Both the position numbers and the translations under genes were made by a program. A stretch of 5,975 nt of DNA from the NCBI GenBank assembly GCA_019314155.1, contig JAFCZV010000362.1, forward strand, positions 1 to 5,975, in the 5' to 3' direction. This document shows positions 1 to 5,304 of the stretch, piece after piece; within the stretch, counting starts at the first letter, position 1; every line of letters starts with the position of its first letter. A model generated the notes under the pieces. The model worked only from the letters and a program-made list of their open reading frames with translations. It had not been told where the DNA came from and ran no database searches. Source of the DNA: Deltaproteobacteria bacterium (lineage in GTDB: Bacteria > Desulfobacterota > Desulfobacteria > Desulfobacterales > UBA11574).

Positions 1-1
1 T

Positions 2-646
2 AGAGTTTTCTGTCGCGAGGAAAGTCAACCGTATGATTACACGAATCCAACCTGGGAAGGCACAGATTCCATGTGCACAATTTATGACCTGGATGAAAAT
101 AAAACTTACTATTTTGTCTTAAGATTTTTTGGCACTCAAGGATTGGAGAGCAGTGATTCCAACGAACTGCATCTTGAAGCAGCCACAACACCTAATAATC
201 AGCCGCCAATAGCAGTCATAGCTGAGGATTATATAGAGGCTAACCCAGGTACAACAATTACACTGAATGGGTCAAACTCAACAGATGCTGATGATGGTAT
301 TGCCTCATATCTTTGGACCCAGGTTGATGGGACCTCTGTAACCTTGTCTGATCATAACTCAGAACTGGGACGGCCGATAGTTTTATCTATGTCAGGCAAA
401 AAGAACTTCCGAATAATCCACCTTCTGCTGTTTTCAACGCTGTCATCTCCAAAAAAGTGGCTTCATTCACCGATAACAGCAGCGACACAGATGGTACAAC
501 TGTTTCCTGGTTCTGGAATTTTGGCGATGGAAAGATTAGCACTGAGCGAAATCCCAAGCATAGATACGTCAAGTTCAGGAGTTACTCGGTTGTCCTCACT
601 GTTGCTGATGATAAAGGGGCATTCCATTCCACATCGAAAAATATAA
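2..646 (+). CDS. Secreted FN3/PKD-repeat protein, 5' part (truncated by window start, frameshifted)
   Basis: The reading frame is open from the first bases, so the true start lies upstream. Visible residues 1-62 are the second half of a fibronectin type III domain (TYYFVLRFFGTQGLESSDSN is the typical penultimate strand and the 'ESSDSNE' end). Residues 67-120 begin a PKD/REJ-like Ig-fold domain (NQPPIAVIAEDY, then ITLNGSNSTDADDGIASYLW, then SVTLSD). Such tandem domains occur in secreted or surface bacterial proteins, usually for adhesion or polysaccharide binding. Family-like sequence ends near position 361. The remaining ~95 codons of this frame, up to the stop at 646, are out-of-frame noise, because the PKD sequence continues in another frame (see next entry). 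The first PKD domain also lacks its central strands, so the lesion is more than a one-base slip. The domain assignment is firm; the substrate is unknown. Confidence 0.75.
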   Translation, partial: RVFCREESQPYDYTNPTWEGTDSMCTIYDLDENKTYYFVLRFFGTQGLESSDSNELHLEAATTPNNQPPIAVIAEDYIEANPGTTITLNGSNSTDADDGIASYLWTQVDGTSVTLSDHNSELGRPIVLSMSGKKNFRIIHLLLFSTLSSPKKWLHSPITAATQMVQLFPGSGILAMERLALSEIPSIDTSSSGVTRLSSLLLMIKGHSIPHRKI

Positions 647-666
647 CTATTACGAAAGAAAAGTAA
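361..666 (+). CDS. Secreted PKD-repeat protein, 3' part (shifted frame, C-terminal end)
   Basis: This is the continuation of the preceding gene in a different frame. Stops at 325, 349 and 355 close this frame upstream, so it cannot be an independent long gene; the first ATG in frame (457) lies inside the PKD domain. Translation from 361 gives TADSFIYVRQKELPNNPPSAVF, i.e. the last strand of the broken first PKD domain and the linker to a second one. The second PKD domain is complete: PPSAVF start, SFTDNSSDTDG, the hallmark WNFGDG, and YSVVLTVADDKGA. The protein ends ITITKEK at the TAA at 664-666, with no sorting signal or membrane anchor after it. A strong terminator follows 26 bases later, so this is the true gene end. 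It is read here as the 3' half of a pseudogene or a mis-assembled gene. Confidence 0.72.
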   Translation, partial: RTGTADSFIYVRQKELPNNPPSAVFNAVISKKVASFTDNSSDTDGTTVSWFWNFGDGKISTERNPKHRYVKFRSYSVVLTVADDKGAFHSTSKNITITKEK

Positions 667-692
667 TAAAGAAATATATAGAAAACCTCCAT

Positions 693-721
693 GTGGGGCC
701 AGCGATGGCTCCACTTTTTTT
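693..721 (+). terminator. Rho-independent terminator of the FN3/PKD gene
   Basis: A 9-bp stem (GTGGGGCCA at 693-701 with TGGCTCCAC at 706-714, one G-T wobble) closes a GCGA tetraloop of the stable GNRA class and is followed directly by seven T (715-721). It lies 26 bases after the stop codon at 666. All the usual features of an intrinsic terminator are present. Confidence 0.92.
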
Positions 722-1047
722 GTTACGTAGCCCTATTGTGAGAATCCTATACAGTTCTGATGCTTGACTTTTACCTTAAATCTTCAATTCAGTCCCCTTT
801 AATATGATGAGAATTTCGATATGAAATAATCAACCCCAAACCTTTGATACCTGCTATGTATATGGAATCGGAAAAGCAATATTGAAAGTTGTGATACCAT
901 ATTCCAAAAGTTGAACTGTCCAGGGGTGTGTTGACCAGTTTACCTAAACCCGCCCAAGAACTGCTTTTAAGACCTGAGATACCATCCTTTCTGGTGAAGA
1001 TATAATCCACCTCAAAAATCTGAGATATGTCTAACATCTTGGTTCTG
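722..1047. other. Intergenic stretch without a supported gene
   Basis: Neither strand shows a gene I can defend. The longest open frame (minus, 1037-789, 82 codons) has no Shine-Dalgarno sequence, matches no family I recognise, and stays open upstream of its ATG through the hairpin sequences. A TTGACT hexamer (764-769) and a TATGAT hexamer (803-808) occur on the plus strand but are too far apart (33 bases) to form one promoter. The tandem terminators that follow leave room for a small untranslated RNA here, but no promoter or fold proves it. Confidence 0.5.
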
Positions 1048-1067
1048 ATTGCATATCTGCAATTTTT
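1048..1067 (+). terminator. Short terminator-like hairpin, first of a tandem pair
   Basis: ATTGCA (1048-1053) and TGCAAT (1058-1063) form a perfect 6-bp stem around a TATC loop. The run of T at 1063-1067 starts in the last stem base. The stem is AT-rich and weak alone. It sits five bases before a much stronger hairpin, so the two may act as tandem terminators for a plus-strand transcript. Confidence 0.45.
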
Positions 1068-1072
1068 AATAG

Positions 1073-1106
1073 GGCAAATCCTTTTTTCAGGGGTTTGCCT
1101 TTTTTT
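1073..1106 (+). terminator. Rho-independent terminator with no gene assigned upstream
   Basis: GGCAAATCC (1073-1081) pairs with GGGTTTGCC (1091-1099) over 9 bp with one T-G wobble; seven T follow (1100-1106). The loop is itself T-rich. The T tract is on the plus strand only, so it ends plus-strand transcription. The nearest plus-strand gene already has its own terminator at 693-721, 350 bases upstream. This one is therefore a backup, a relic of a lost gene, or the end of an unseen small RNA. Confidence 0.85.
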
Positions 1107-1239
1107 GCAATTTTGTAAGAAATGGGATATATGTACTGAACGAGACTCGGTTTCAGGTTGTACTTATGGCAAGCTGTAAATTTCGCGGAATAAAAATTAA
1201 CCGCTATTTATCACTCTAATCGAAGCTGCTTGTTTCCCA

Positions 1240-2523
1240 TCACTTCAGCCCCGCTTTGCGCAAACCTTCAGCAAAACGCTTTGTATCTTTCGAATCTTTG
1301 AACGCATGAAAACCGTCATATTTTAAGACCTTTTCTACGGTGAAATGCTCAAGGCCTCTGCTTTTCATGTATTTCTTTAGCACCTCTTCAGCTTCTTGCT
1401 GCTGGCCCGTTTGGGCGTATGTAGCTGCAAGGAGCCATTTTGATTCTGCAGGGTATCCTTTGTAGCACTTATCAAGTGAAACAGCAGCTTGCTCGAATTG
1501 TCCCTGGCAGAATTGGGCGAGGCTTAGATACCAATAGTAAAATGGTGGATGTTTCGGATCGAGTGTCATCGCCCTTTTGATATGTTCCACCGCCTCTGTA
1601 AATCTGCCAGTGAAAAGCATGGTTTCACCCATCGCGAATTGAGCTTCGGCGTCACCCGAATTCTCTGCCATAGCCTGTTCTGCTTTGGCGATTGCCTCTT
1701 CGTATTGACGTCGATACACAGGATTCCATGGTCTAGGCAACCCCACTTTAACCAAGCCATCAAGAAAACGTTCCTCGTCCGTCGAATCCTGGAAAGGGTA
1801 GTACTTAAGAAATTTCTCTGCAGCGGACCTTCTATTATGAATACCTCTTCGTTTCATGTATTTCGTCGTCAGATCCGCAGCCACTTGCTCGCGTCCCAGG
1901 TGTGCATACGTTGCCCAGAGGGGCCACTCCCCAAATTTAGGTTTACGTGCGTGTGCGCCTTCGAGTGTAGTTAAGGCTTCTTCGAATTGCCCGAGAGAAA
2001 ACTGAGCAAGCCCCAAGAAATGCAAACGGTTGACCGGATAGTGGGGATCGAGCCTCATCACCCTCTTGAGGAAGTCCACAGCCTCAGCCGATCTGCCCCC
2101 ATACATCAAAGCGACGCCCATAAAGAAGTTGATTTGGGAGTTGTTGGGATCAAGGGCGATGGCTTGCTCGGCTTCGGCAACGGCCTCTTTGTACTGACGT
2201 TTATATGTGTATATGTTGGAAAGCATTCCATGAGTTTCTGCTGTGGGGTTTTTCATAGCTAGCTTGAGATACTTGTCTCTGAGAGAACGAGCGTTGGACC
2301 AACCCAGATCCCGATACCAGCCTGTCACAAGACTGGCATGATAGACCCCTGAGAACTGAGTATAAGCTTGTCCGAAGTTGGGATCTATCTCAACAGCCTT
2401 CTCAAAAAACGGAACTGCCTTTGCTAAATCTTCTTTAGTCATGCGACGAAGAAGGCTATAACCTTGCAAGTATGCCTGAGACAATTTTTCGAGTGAATCT
2501 GTCTTGCAAAACAAAAATGTCAC
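1240..2523 (-). CDS. TPR-repeat region of a TolB-like/TPR membrane protein (3' part, shifted frame)
   Basis: This 427-codon frame holds tetratricopeptide repeats, helical-hairpin units that bind protein partners. Clear units lie at residues 31-55 (KAVPFFEKAVEIDPNFGQAY), 98-131 (YKEAVAEAEQAIALDPNNSQ), 132-165, 168-200, 278-295 and 300-325, plus a C-terminal unit ending at 390. Both long blocks end in a family-typical tail (EERFLDGLVKVGLP at 250-263; KRFAEGLRKAGLK at 415-427). The nominal GTG start at 2523 is not credible: it has no Shine-Dalgarno sequence, and family-like sequence begins only near residue 18 (YLQGYSLLRR). The frame continues the gene that starts at 3592, separated by a frameshift between 2456 and 2523. 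In intact relatives this region follows the TolB-like domain directly in one chain, on the outer face of the membrane. Two truncated proteins, or none, may be made now. No clear minus-strand terminator is visible below 1240. Confidence 0.8.
   Translation of the reverse strand: MTFLFCKTDSLEKLSQAYLQGYSLLRRMTKEDLAKAVPFFEKAVEIDPNFGQAYTQFSGVYHASLVTGWYRDLGWSNARSLRDKYLKLAMKNPTAETHGMLSNIYTYKRQYKEAVAEAEQAIALDPNNSQINFFMGVALMYGGRSAEAVDFLKRVMRLDPHYPVNRLHFLGLAQFSLGQFEEALTTLEGAHARKPKFGEWPLWATYAHLGREQVAADLTTKYMKRRGIHNRRSAAEKFLKYYPFQDSTDEERFLDGLVKVGLPRPWNPVYRRQYEEAIAKAEQAMAENSGDAEAQFAMGETMLFTGRFTEAVEHIKRAMTLDPKHPPFYYWYLSLAQFCQGQFEQAAVSLDKCYKGYPAESKWLLAATYAQTGQQQEAEEVLKKYMKSRGLEHFTVEKVLKYDGFHAFKDSKDTKRFAEGLRKAGLK
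1243..2205 (-). repeat. Internal ~157-residue duplication within the TPR array
   Basis: Residues 107-262 (2205-1738) and 269-427 (1719-1243) align end to end. Matching landmarks, in order, are YKRQYKEAVAEAEQA and YRRQYEEAIAKAEQA; VMRLDPHYP and AMTLDPKHP; FLGLAQFSLGQFEEA and YLSLAQFCQGQFEQA; WATYAHLG and AATYAQTG; KYMKRRG and KYMKSRG; EKFLKYYPF and EKVLKYDGF; FLDGLVKVGL and FAEGLRKAGL. The copies have diverged a good deal, so the duplication is old. It doubles a complete TPR module together with its C-terminal tail. Confidence 0.85.
2456..2523 (-). other. Frameshift junction splitting the TolB-like/TPR gene
   Basis: The upstream frame stays family-like to FVLQDRFTRKIVSG and stops at 2456-2458. 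The downstream frame becomes family-like at YLQGYSLLRRMTKEDL (about 2472 onward). In related proteins as I recall them, a segment of about 25 residues (LTxGEQ...N.EAYD) separates these two motifs, and it is missing here in both frames. The lesion is therefore a small deletion that also changes frame. There is no slippery heptamer with a downstream fold that would suggest programmed frameshifting. Confidence 0.7.
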
Positions 2524-3592
2524 CTATTTTGCCATCATAGCGATCTGCCCACAAGTGATGACCAGTAGTAGCATCTATAAGCTGTGCGTTTATTCGCACT
2601 TGGTCACCTATCTTGCGAACACTACCTTCCAGAACATATCTAACTTCAAGTTCTTTCGCTATTTGCTGGACCTTCAAGGATTTCCCCTTGTAAGTGAAGG
2701 TCGAATTGCGGGCAATAACGAATAAACCAGAGATTTTGGATAAATCGGTAATCAGGTCATCGGTAATACCGTCGCTGAAATACTCCTGTTTTGGGTCACC
2801 ACTCATGTTAACAAAGGGAAGAACAGCAATGGAGAGTTTATCAGACAACTCAGTCTCTGCCGTTGGTGGGACAGGACGCATATAAGAGTTCCAGATTACC
2901 GAGGTTATAGCCACAACAATCGAGACAGCGACCAAAGAGAAAGTCACCTTCTTCCACCATCTCGGTACAGCCCGTTTTTCTCTACTTACAGCTTTGGGCC
3001 GAATTTTCAAACTCTTCACGAATTCTTGCCATGCTGAATTGTTTCGCAGATCCCCTAATGTAACAGAAATATCATTCAAGCTAATGGAAGCCAAATCGAA
3101 TGCAAACTTGAATCGCCATGGGTTGCTTTCATCATAATCGAAAAGGTTAGCCCAGGTGTCGCACTCGTCATCTGAACAATCGTATCTATATTTCCCTCCC
3201 TTCTCATAAGGTGGAATAAGATTCCGATCCAAAATCTTAAAAAGGGTTCCCGTTTCCAAGTCCGGAAGGGTATAGCGCCAGGCTTTTCTGATCTTGTCCC
3301 ACATACCTTTCACAGTCTTGGATGCGTTCGGACCTGCCAATGAATTGTCGAGCAGTTTCAAGGTTTTTTCGTGTTTACGGATGTAAATGAATCCTGGCTT
3401 ATCCAGATTCTTCATTTCGGTGACGATCAAGGTAATGAGCGAAAAGTAGAACTTTCTGGCAGGCTTATCAAAATGGATTACAAGGGGATCTTGGCGGTTT
3501 TGGAAATATAGTAGGACCTTGTAAGTCCCCAAATCCAACTTGATTTTCTCAAGTTTAGCCTGGAAACCATCTTTTCTGTTATTTTGTTTCAT
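2456..3592 (-). CDS. TolB-like sensor/scaffold membrane protein, 5' part (unrecognised N-terminal domain, TM helix, TolB-like domain)
   Basis: The 378-residue frame has three parts. Residues 1-210 form a hydrophilic domain I do not recognise, with a YDCSDDECDTW segment at 137-147 and an ISVTLGDLRNNSAWQEF segment at 175-191. Residues ~215-236 (VTFSLVAVSIVVAITSVIW) are one transmembrane helix preceded by a strongly basic stretch (REKRAVPRWWKK), which predicts a cytoplasmic N-terminus. Residues 253-352 are a TolB-like domain (SIAVLPFVNMSGDPKQEYFSDG, ARNSTFTYKGKS, YVLEGSVRK, INAQLIDATTGHHLWADRYD), as found in proteins called CyaA3-like or adenylate-cyclase-associated. Relatives usually carry a cyclase or winged-helix domain in front of this part; here something else takes that place. 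The ATG at 3592 has only a weak, distant GGAG. The frame ends early and continues as the TPR region at 2523-1240. It is transcribed divergently from the FGE-like gene. Confidence 0.82.
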   Translation of the reverse strand: MKQNNRKDGFQAKLEKIKLDLGTYKVLLYFQNRQDPLVIHFDKPARKFYFSLITLIVTEMKNLDKPGFIYIRKHEKTLKLLDNSLAGPNASKTVKGMWDKIRKAWRYTLPDLETGTLFKILDRNLIPPYEKGGKYRYDCSDDECDTWANLFDYDESNPWRFKFAFDLASISLNDISVTLGDLRNNSAWQEFVKSLKIRPKAVSREKRAVPRWWKKVTFSLVAVSIVVAITSVIWNSYMRPVPPTAETELSDKLSIAVLPFVNMSGDPKQEYFSDGITDDLITDLSKISGLFVIARNSTFTYKGKSLKVQQIAKELEVRYVLEGSVRKIGDQVRINAQLIDATTGHHLWADRYDGKIGDIFVLQDRFTRKIVSGILARL

Positions 3593-3614
3593 TTATTCGG
3601 TCTATTCTCCAAAA

Positions 3615-3651
3615 ACTGGATAGCCTGGACGATCCAACAAGTATATCCAGT
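3615..3651. repeat. Inverted repeat in the leader of the TolB-like gene (possible operator or hairpin)
   Basis: ACTGGATA (3615-3622) and TATCCAGT (3644-3651) are perfect 8-base inverted copies separated by 21 bases. They lie between the predicted minus-strand promoter (3687-3715) and the start codon at 3592, so within the predicted 5' leader. This could be a paired operator or a leader RNA hairpin with a large loop. No regulator can be named. Confidence 0.45.
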
Positions 3652-3686
3652 GCTATGATTAAGAAGGCCTTAAATCCACTTAATTT

Positions 3687-3715
3687 AGTTTAACATCCCG
3701 AGATATTTAGGTCAA
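3687..3715 (-). promoter_or_regulatory. Sigma70-like promoter of the TolB-like/TPR gene
   Basis: Read on the minus strand, TTGACC (3715-3710) matches the -35 consensus at five of six positions. TAAACT (3692-3687) matches the -10 at four of six, with an ideal 17-base spacer. Transcription would start near 3680, leaving a leader of about 88 bases before the ATG at 3592. Confidence 0.55.
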
Positions 3716-3791
3716 TTTAATTTCCCCGCTTGCCTCTGTCAGAAGTCCAAACCTTGTTAAAGGAGTTAGAAGATAACGAAATAAAATTGAT

Positions 3792-3797
3792 TATAAT
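3792..3797 (+). promoter_or_regulatory. -10 box of the FGE-like gene promoter
   Basis: A perfect TATAAT lies 37 bases before the ATG at 3835. The region 17 bases upstream (3769-3774, GAAGAT) is a poor -35, so the promoter may depend on an activator or use other contacts. A start near 3804 would give a leader of about 30 bases containing the Shine-Dalgarno sequence. It would also exclude the in-frame TTG at 3730 as a start. Confidence 0.45.
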
Positions 3798-3819
3798 CGT
3801 ATTTAGATACATTAGAAAA

Positions 3820-3825
3820 AGGAGG
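3820..3825 (+). promoter_or_regulatory. Strong Shine-Dalgarno sequence that fixes the FGE-like start
   Basis: AGGAGG at 3820-3825 lies nine bases before the ATG at 3835. It decides the start: the upstream in-frame TTG at 3730 has no such site and would add 35 residues in front of an otherwise proper signal peptide. Confidence 0.85.
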
Positions 3826-3834
3826 TTACAGAAA

Positions 3835-4659
3835 ATGTTTAAAACTTTAAAGAGTTATGTATGGGTGATTGTGTTTATCCTGATCTCATACCCCTATACT
3901 TCCATCACTGCATCAGACACTCTAAGTACTGGAAAGATTTGGAAGGAACCTATAACGGGTATGGAGTTTGTTTGGGTTCCTGGTGGGTGCTACGAGATGG
4001 GTTGTGGAAACTGGACAAGTGACTGTTTTCGTGATGAGAAGCCTGTACATGAAGTCTGTGTGGATGGTTTTTGGATGGGGAAGACGGAGGTTACCCAAAG
4101 GCAGTGGGAACAGGTCATGGGGGAGAATCCATCTAAGTTCAAGAAAGGTGACAATTATCCGGTGGAAAATGTTTCAAAGCCTGACGTGAAAAGGTTTATT
4201 AAGAAATATTCTTCTTTGAACAAGGGAGCATACGGATTCCGTTTCCCAAGCGAGGCGGAGTGGGAATATGCGGCCAGAAGTGGTGGAAAACCGGAGAAGT
4301 ATTCCGGAGGGAGCGATCTTGATCAAGTGGCTTGGTACCATGGAAATAGTAATCGCTCTACTCATAGTGTGGCCACCAAAGCACCCAATAACCTCGGTCT
4401 GTTTGACATGAATGGCAATGTAAATGAGTGGTGTGAGGATACATATAAGGGTTTTTCCTATAAAAAACACAAGCGGAATAACCCTGTGTTTTATGATCTA
4501 CAGTCTGCTATGGGTGTTTACCGGGGCGGGAGTTGGAAATCGCAGCCGAAAGACGCTCGTTGCGGTGCTCGAAGCTTTGCTGTCACATTTGCAAAACCAC
4601 CGTACCTGTACCCTGATAAGAATAGCGAGTCAGGCTTTCGCCTTGTGAGAAGTAAATAA
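3835..4659 (+). CDS. Exported formylglycine-generating-enzyme-fold (FGE-sulfatase/SUMF1) protein
   Basis: This intact 274-residue protein starts with a signal peptide: basic MFKTLK, hydrophobic YVWVIVFILIS, probable cleavage near ITA-SD (residues ~26-27). The mature part is a full FGE-sulfatase domain: EFVWVPGGCYEMG (44-56), DEKPVHEVCVDGFWMGKTEVTQRQW (68-91), NPSKF, FRFPSEAEWEYAARSGG (135-151), APNNLGLFDMNGNVNEWCED (183-202), VYRGGSWKSQPKDARCGARS (228-247) and GFRLVRS at the end. True FGE oxidises a sulfatase cysteine using two active-site cysteines (336 and 341 in human SUMF1). Here only the second has a counterpart (Cys243, RCGAR), so FGE catalysis is unlikely; many bacterial members are non-catalytic or have other roles. 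Four cysteines at 52, 57, 64 and 75 may form disulfides. The usual VSW before the helix is VSK (K115). No sulfatase gene is adjacent. Function beyond the fold is unknown. Confidence 0.9.
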   Translation: MFKTLKSYVWVIVFILISYPYTSITASDTLSTGKIWKEPITGMEFVWVPGGCYEMGCGNWTSDCFRDEKPVHEVCVDGFWMGKTEVTQRQWEQVMGENPSKFKKGDNYPVENVSKPDVKRFIKKYSSLNKGAYGFRFPSEAEWEYAARSGGKPEKYSGGSDLDQVAWYHGNSNRSTHSVATKAPNNLGLFDMNGNVNEWCEDTYKGFSYKKHKRNNPVFYDLQSAMGVYRGGSWKSQPKDARCGARSFAVTFAKPPYLYPDKNSESGFRLVRSK

Positions 4660-4917
4660 CATATTCCACGAGTCGCACAACGCATTTGAATAGACCGATT
4701 GCTTCCCAAGCCAGCGGGTAAAATTGACAGGCGAACAGCTCTATGTTTGGTCTCCGAAATACCTGCATCGCTCCAACTTGCGATTATATGCATTTGGAGT
4801 CGGGCCACAGTAACCAGTTATAATAACAGCAAATGAAGAATAAAATAGGCCCTAAAATCGTCTTAAACGACTCTTTTTGACCTCTGAAAGGGGCTGTTTT
4901 ACTTAAAGCCGTACAAG
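4660..4917. other. Gene-poor region downstream of the FGE-like gene
   Basis: No coding sequence is supported on either strand; the open frames here lack Shine-Dalgarno sites and family similarity. No good terminator follows the FGE-like stop. The nearest candidate is TCGT-CTTAA-ACGA followed by CTCTTTTT at about 4859-4879, with only a 4-bp stem. Minor repeats are present: GAGTCG at about 4669 and 4796, and GCATTTG at about 4682 and 4790. They are too short to define an element. Confidence 0.4.
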
Positions 4918-5052
4918 TTAAAAGTGTCTAAAGTGATCTAAAGTGCCTATTTATCCCGTATTAAACGGGGAAGTTATGGAGTCGCTCCGCTGATTTTATA
5001 TAATCGGCAGAATTCCTTGACTTTAGCTCACTTTAAACTTTAGTTCACTTCA
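4918..5052. repeat. AAAGTG/ACTTTA repeat cluster in inverted orientation
   Basis: The left arm has three AAAGTG units, at 4921, 4930 and 4940 (spacing 9-10 bases, each after TTA or CTA). The right arm has the reverse orientation: ACTTTA at 5020, 5030 and 5037, and a variant ACTTCA at 5047. The arms face each other across about 70 bases that contain two hairpins (4955-4969 and 4986-5011), so the whole can fold into a branched structure or cruciform. It has no coding content in this part. It may be a dispersed non-coding repeat (REP- or MITE-like), a protein-binding array, or a structured RNA. Confidence 0.6.
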
Positions 5053-5110
5053 AACTCTTCCAGCGATTCTTCAGGCAGAGCCATAACTCTCTGACCCCCG
5101 CAATGCGGGG
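4955..5110. other. Nested hairpins inside the repeat block
   Basis: Four pairings are visible. CCCGT-ATTAA-ACGGG lies at 4955-4969. TCCGCTGATT (4986-4995) pairs with AATCGGCAGA (5002-5011) around TTATAT, with one mismatch and one wobble. CCCCGC-AAT-GCGGGG lies at 5096-5110. A long-range pairing joins CGGGG plus AGTTATGG (4966-4979) to CCATAACT plus CCCCG (5081-5100), with unequal internal loops of 1 and 7 bases. The long-range pairing and the first and third hairpins share bases, so they are alternatives. This much self-complementarity in 150 bases is more than chance would readily give. Confidence 0.5.
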
Positions 5111-5304
5111 CAGGCTTGGCCCTGAGGACCAGGTTTTTAACAACCAAATAAATGGGATTGTTTGTTGGTGTTCAGAAGGTGTGTACGGCAATGTAAAAGG
5201 AGAATTAAATCGTGCATAATAGAGCGCAAAGAAAAAATCAATCGCTATGCGATATTTTCGGGTTTGGCTGAAGACACTGTCGGCGCTTCCTCGAAGGAAC
5301 GAAA
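5111..5304. other. Gene-poor region between the repeat block and the DUF2283 pseudogene
   Basis: No convincing gene. The one coding-like hint on the plus strand is a 19-codon frame starting at GTG 5212 with AGGAGA eight bases upstream, ending at 5271. It is too short to assign and is listed under rejected items. Confidence 0.35.
5232..5253 (-). terminator. Weak terminator-like hairpin after the DUF2283 pseudogene
   Basis: The sequence at 5241-5253 is a perfect ATCGC/GCGAT inverted repeat with a three-base loop. On the minus strand it is followed after three bases by six T (5237-5232). It lies about 52 bases past the DUF2283 stop. The stem is only 5 bp, so efficiency is doubtful. Confidence 0.4.

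Noticed and set aside
789..1037. 82-codon minus-strand open frame
   Set aside because: It has no Shine-Dalgarno sequence and no recognisable family, and the frame stays open upstream through terminator hairpins, as expected of chance. It may still be a small gene, but nothing supports it.
3730..3834. Upstream TTG start for the FGE-like gene
   Set aside because: It would add 35 residues in front of a proper signal peptide and place the TATAAT box inside the coding region. The ATG at 3835 has AGGAGG at ideal spacing.
4516..4659. Diversity-generating retroelement variable region (FGE/C-type-lectin fold with GFRLV end)
   Set aside because: No reverse transcriptase or template repeat lies in the window, and the segment is not enriched in the Asn/AAY codons typical of variable regions.
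4660..4830. Integron attC-like site (GCACAAC core, palindromic bits such as CGAACA/TGTTTG)
   Set aside because: No matching GTTRRRY core and no paired inner boxes at the expected spacing; the inverted pieces are too short.
5040..5147. Minus-strand 35-codon frame ending MALPEESLEEFEVN
   Set aside because: The composition of the tail looks protein-like, but the start would be TTG without a Shine-Dalgarno sequence, and the frame runs through hairpins of the repeat block. It may be part of the repeat, not a gene.
5198..5271. Plus-strand 19-codon frame (GTG 5212) with AGGAGA eight bases upstream
   Set aside because: The ribosome site is good, but the peptide is too short and unrecognised, and it contains the palindrome at 5241-5253.
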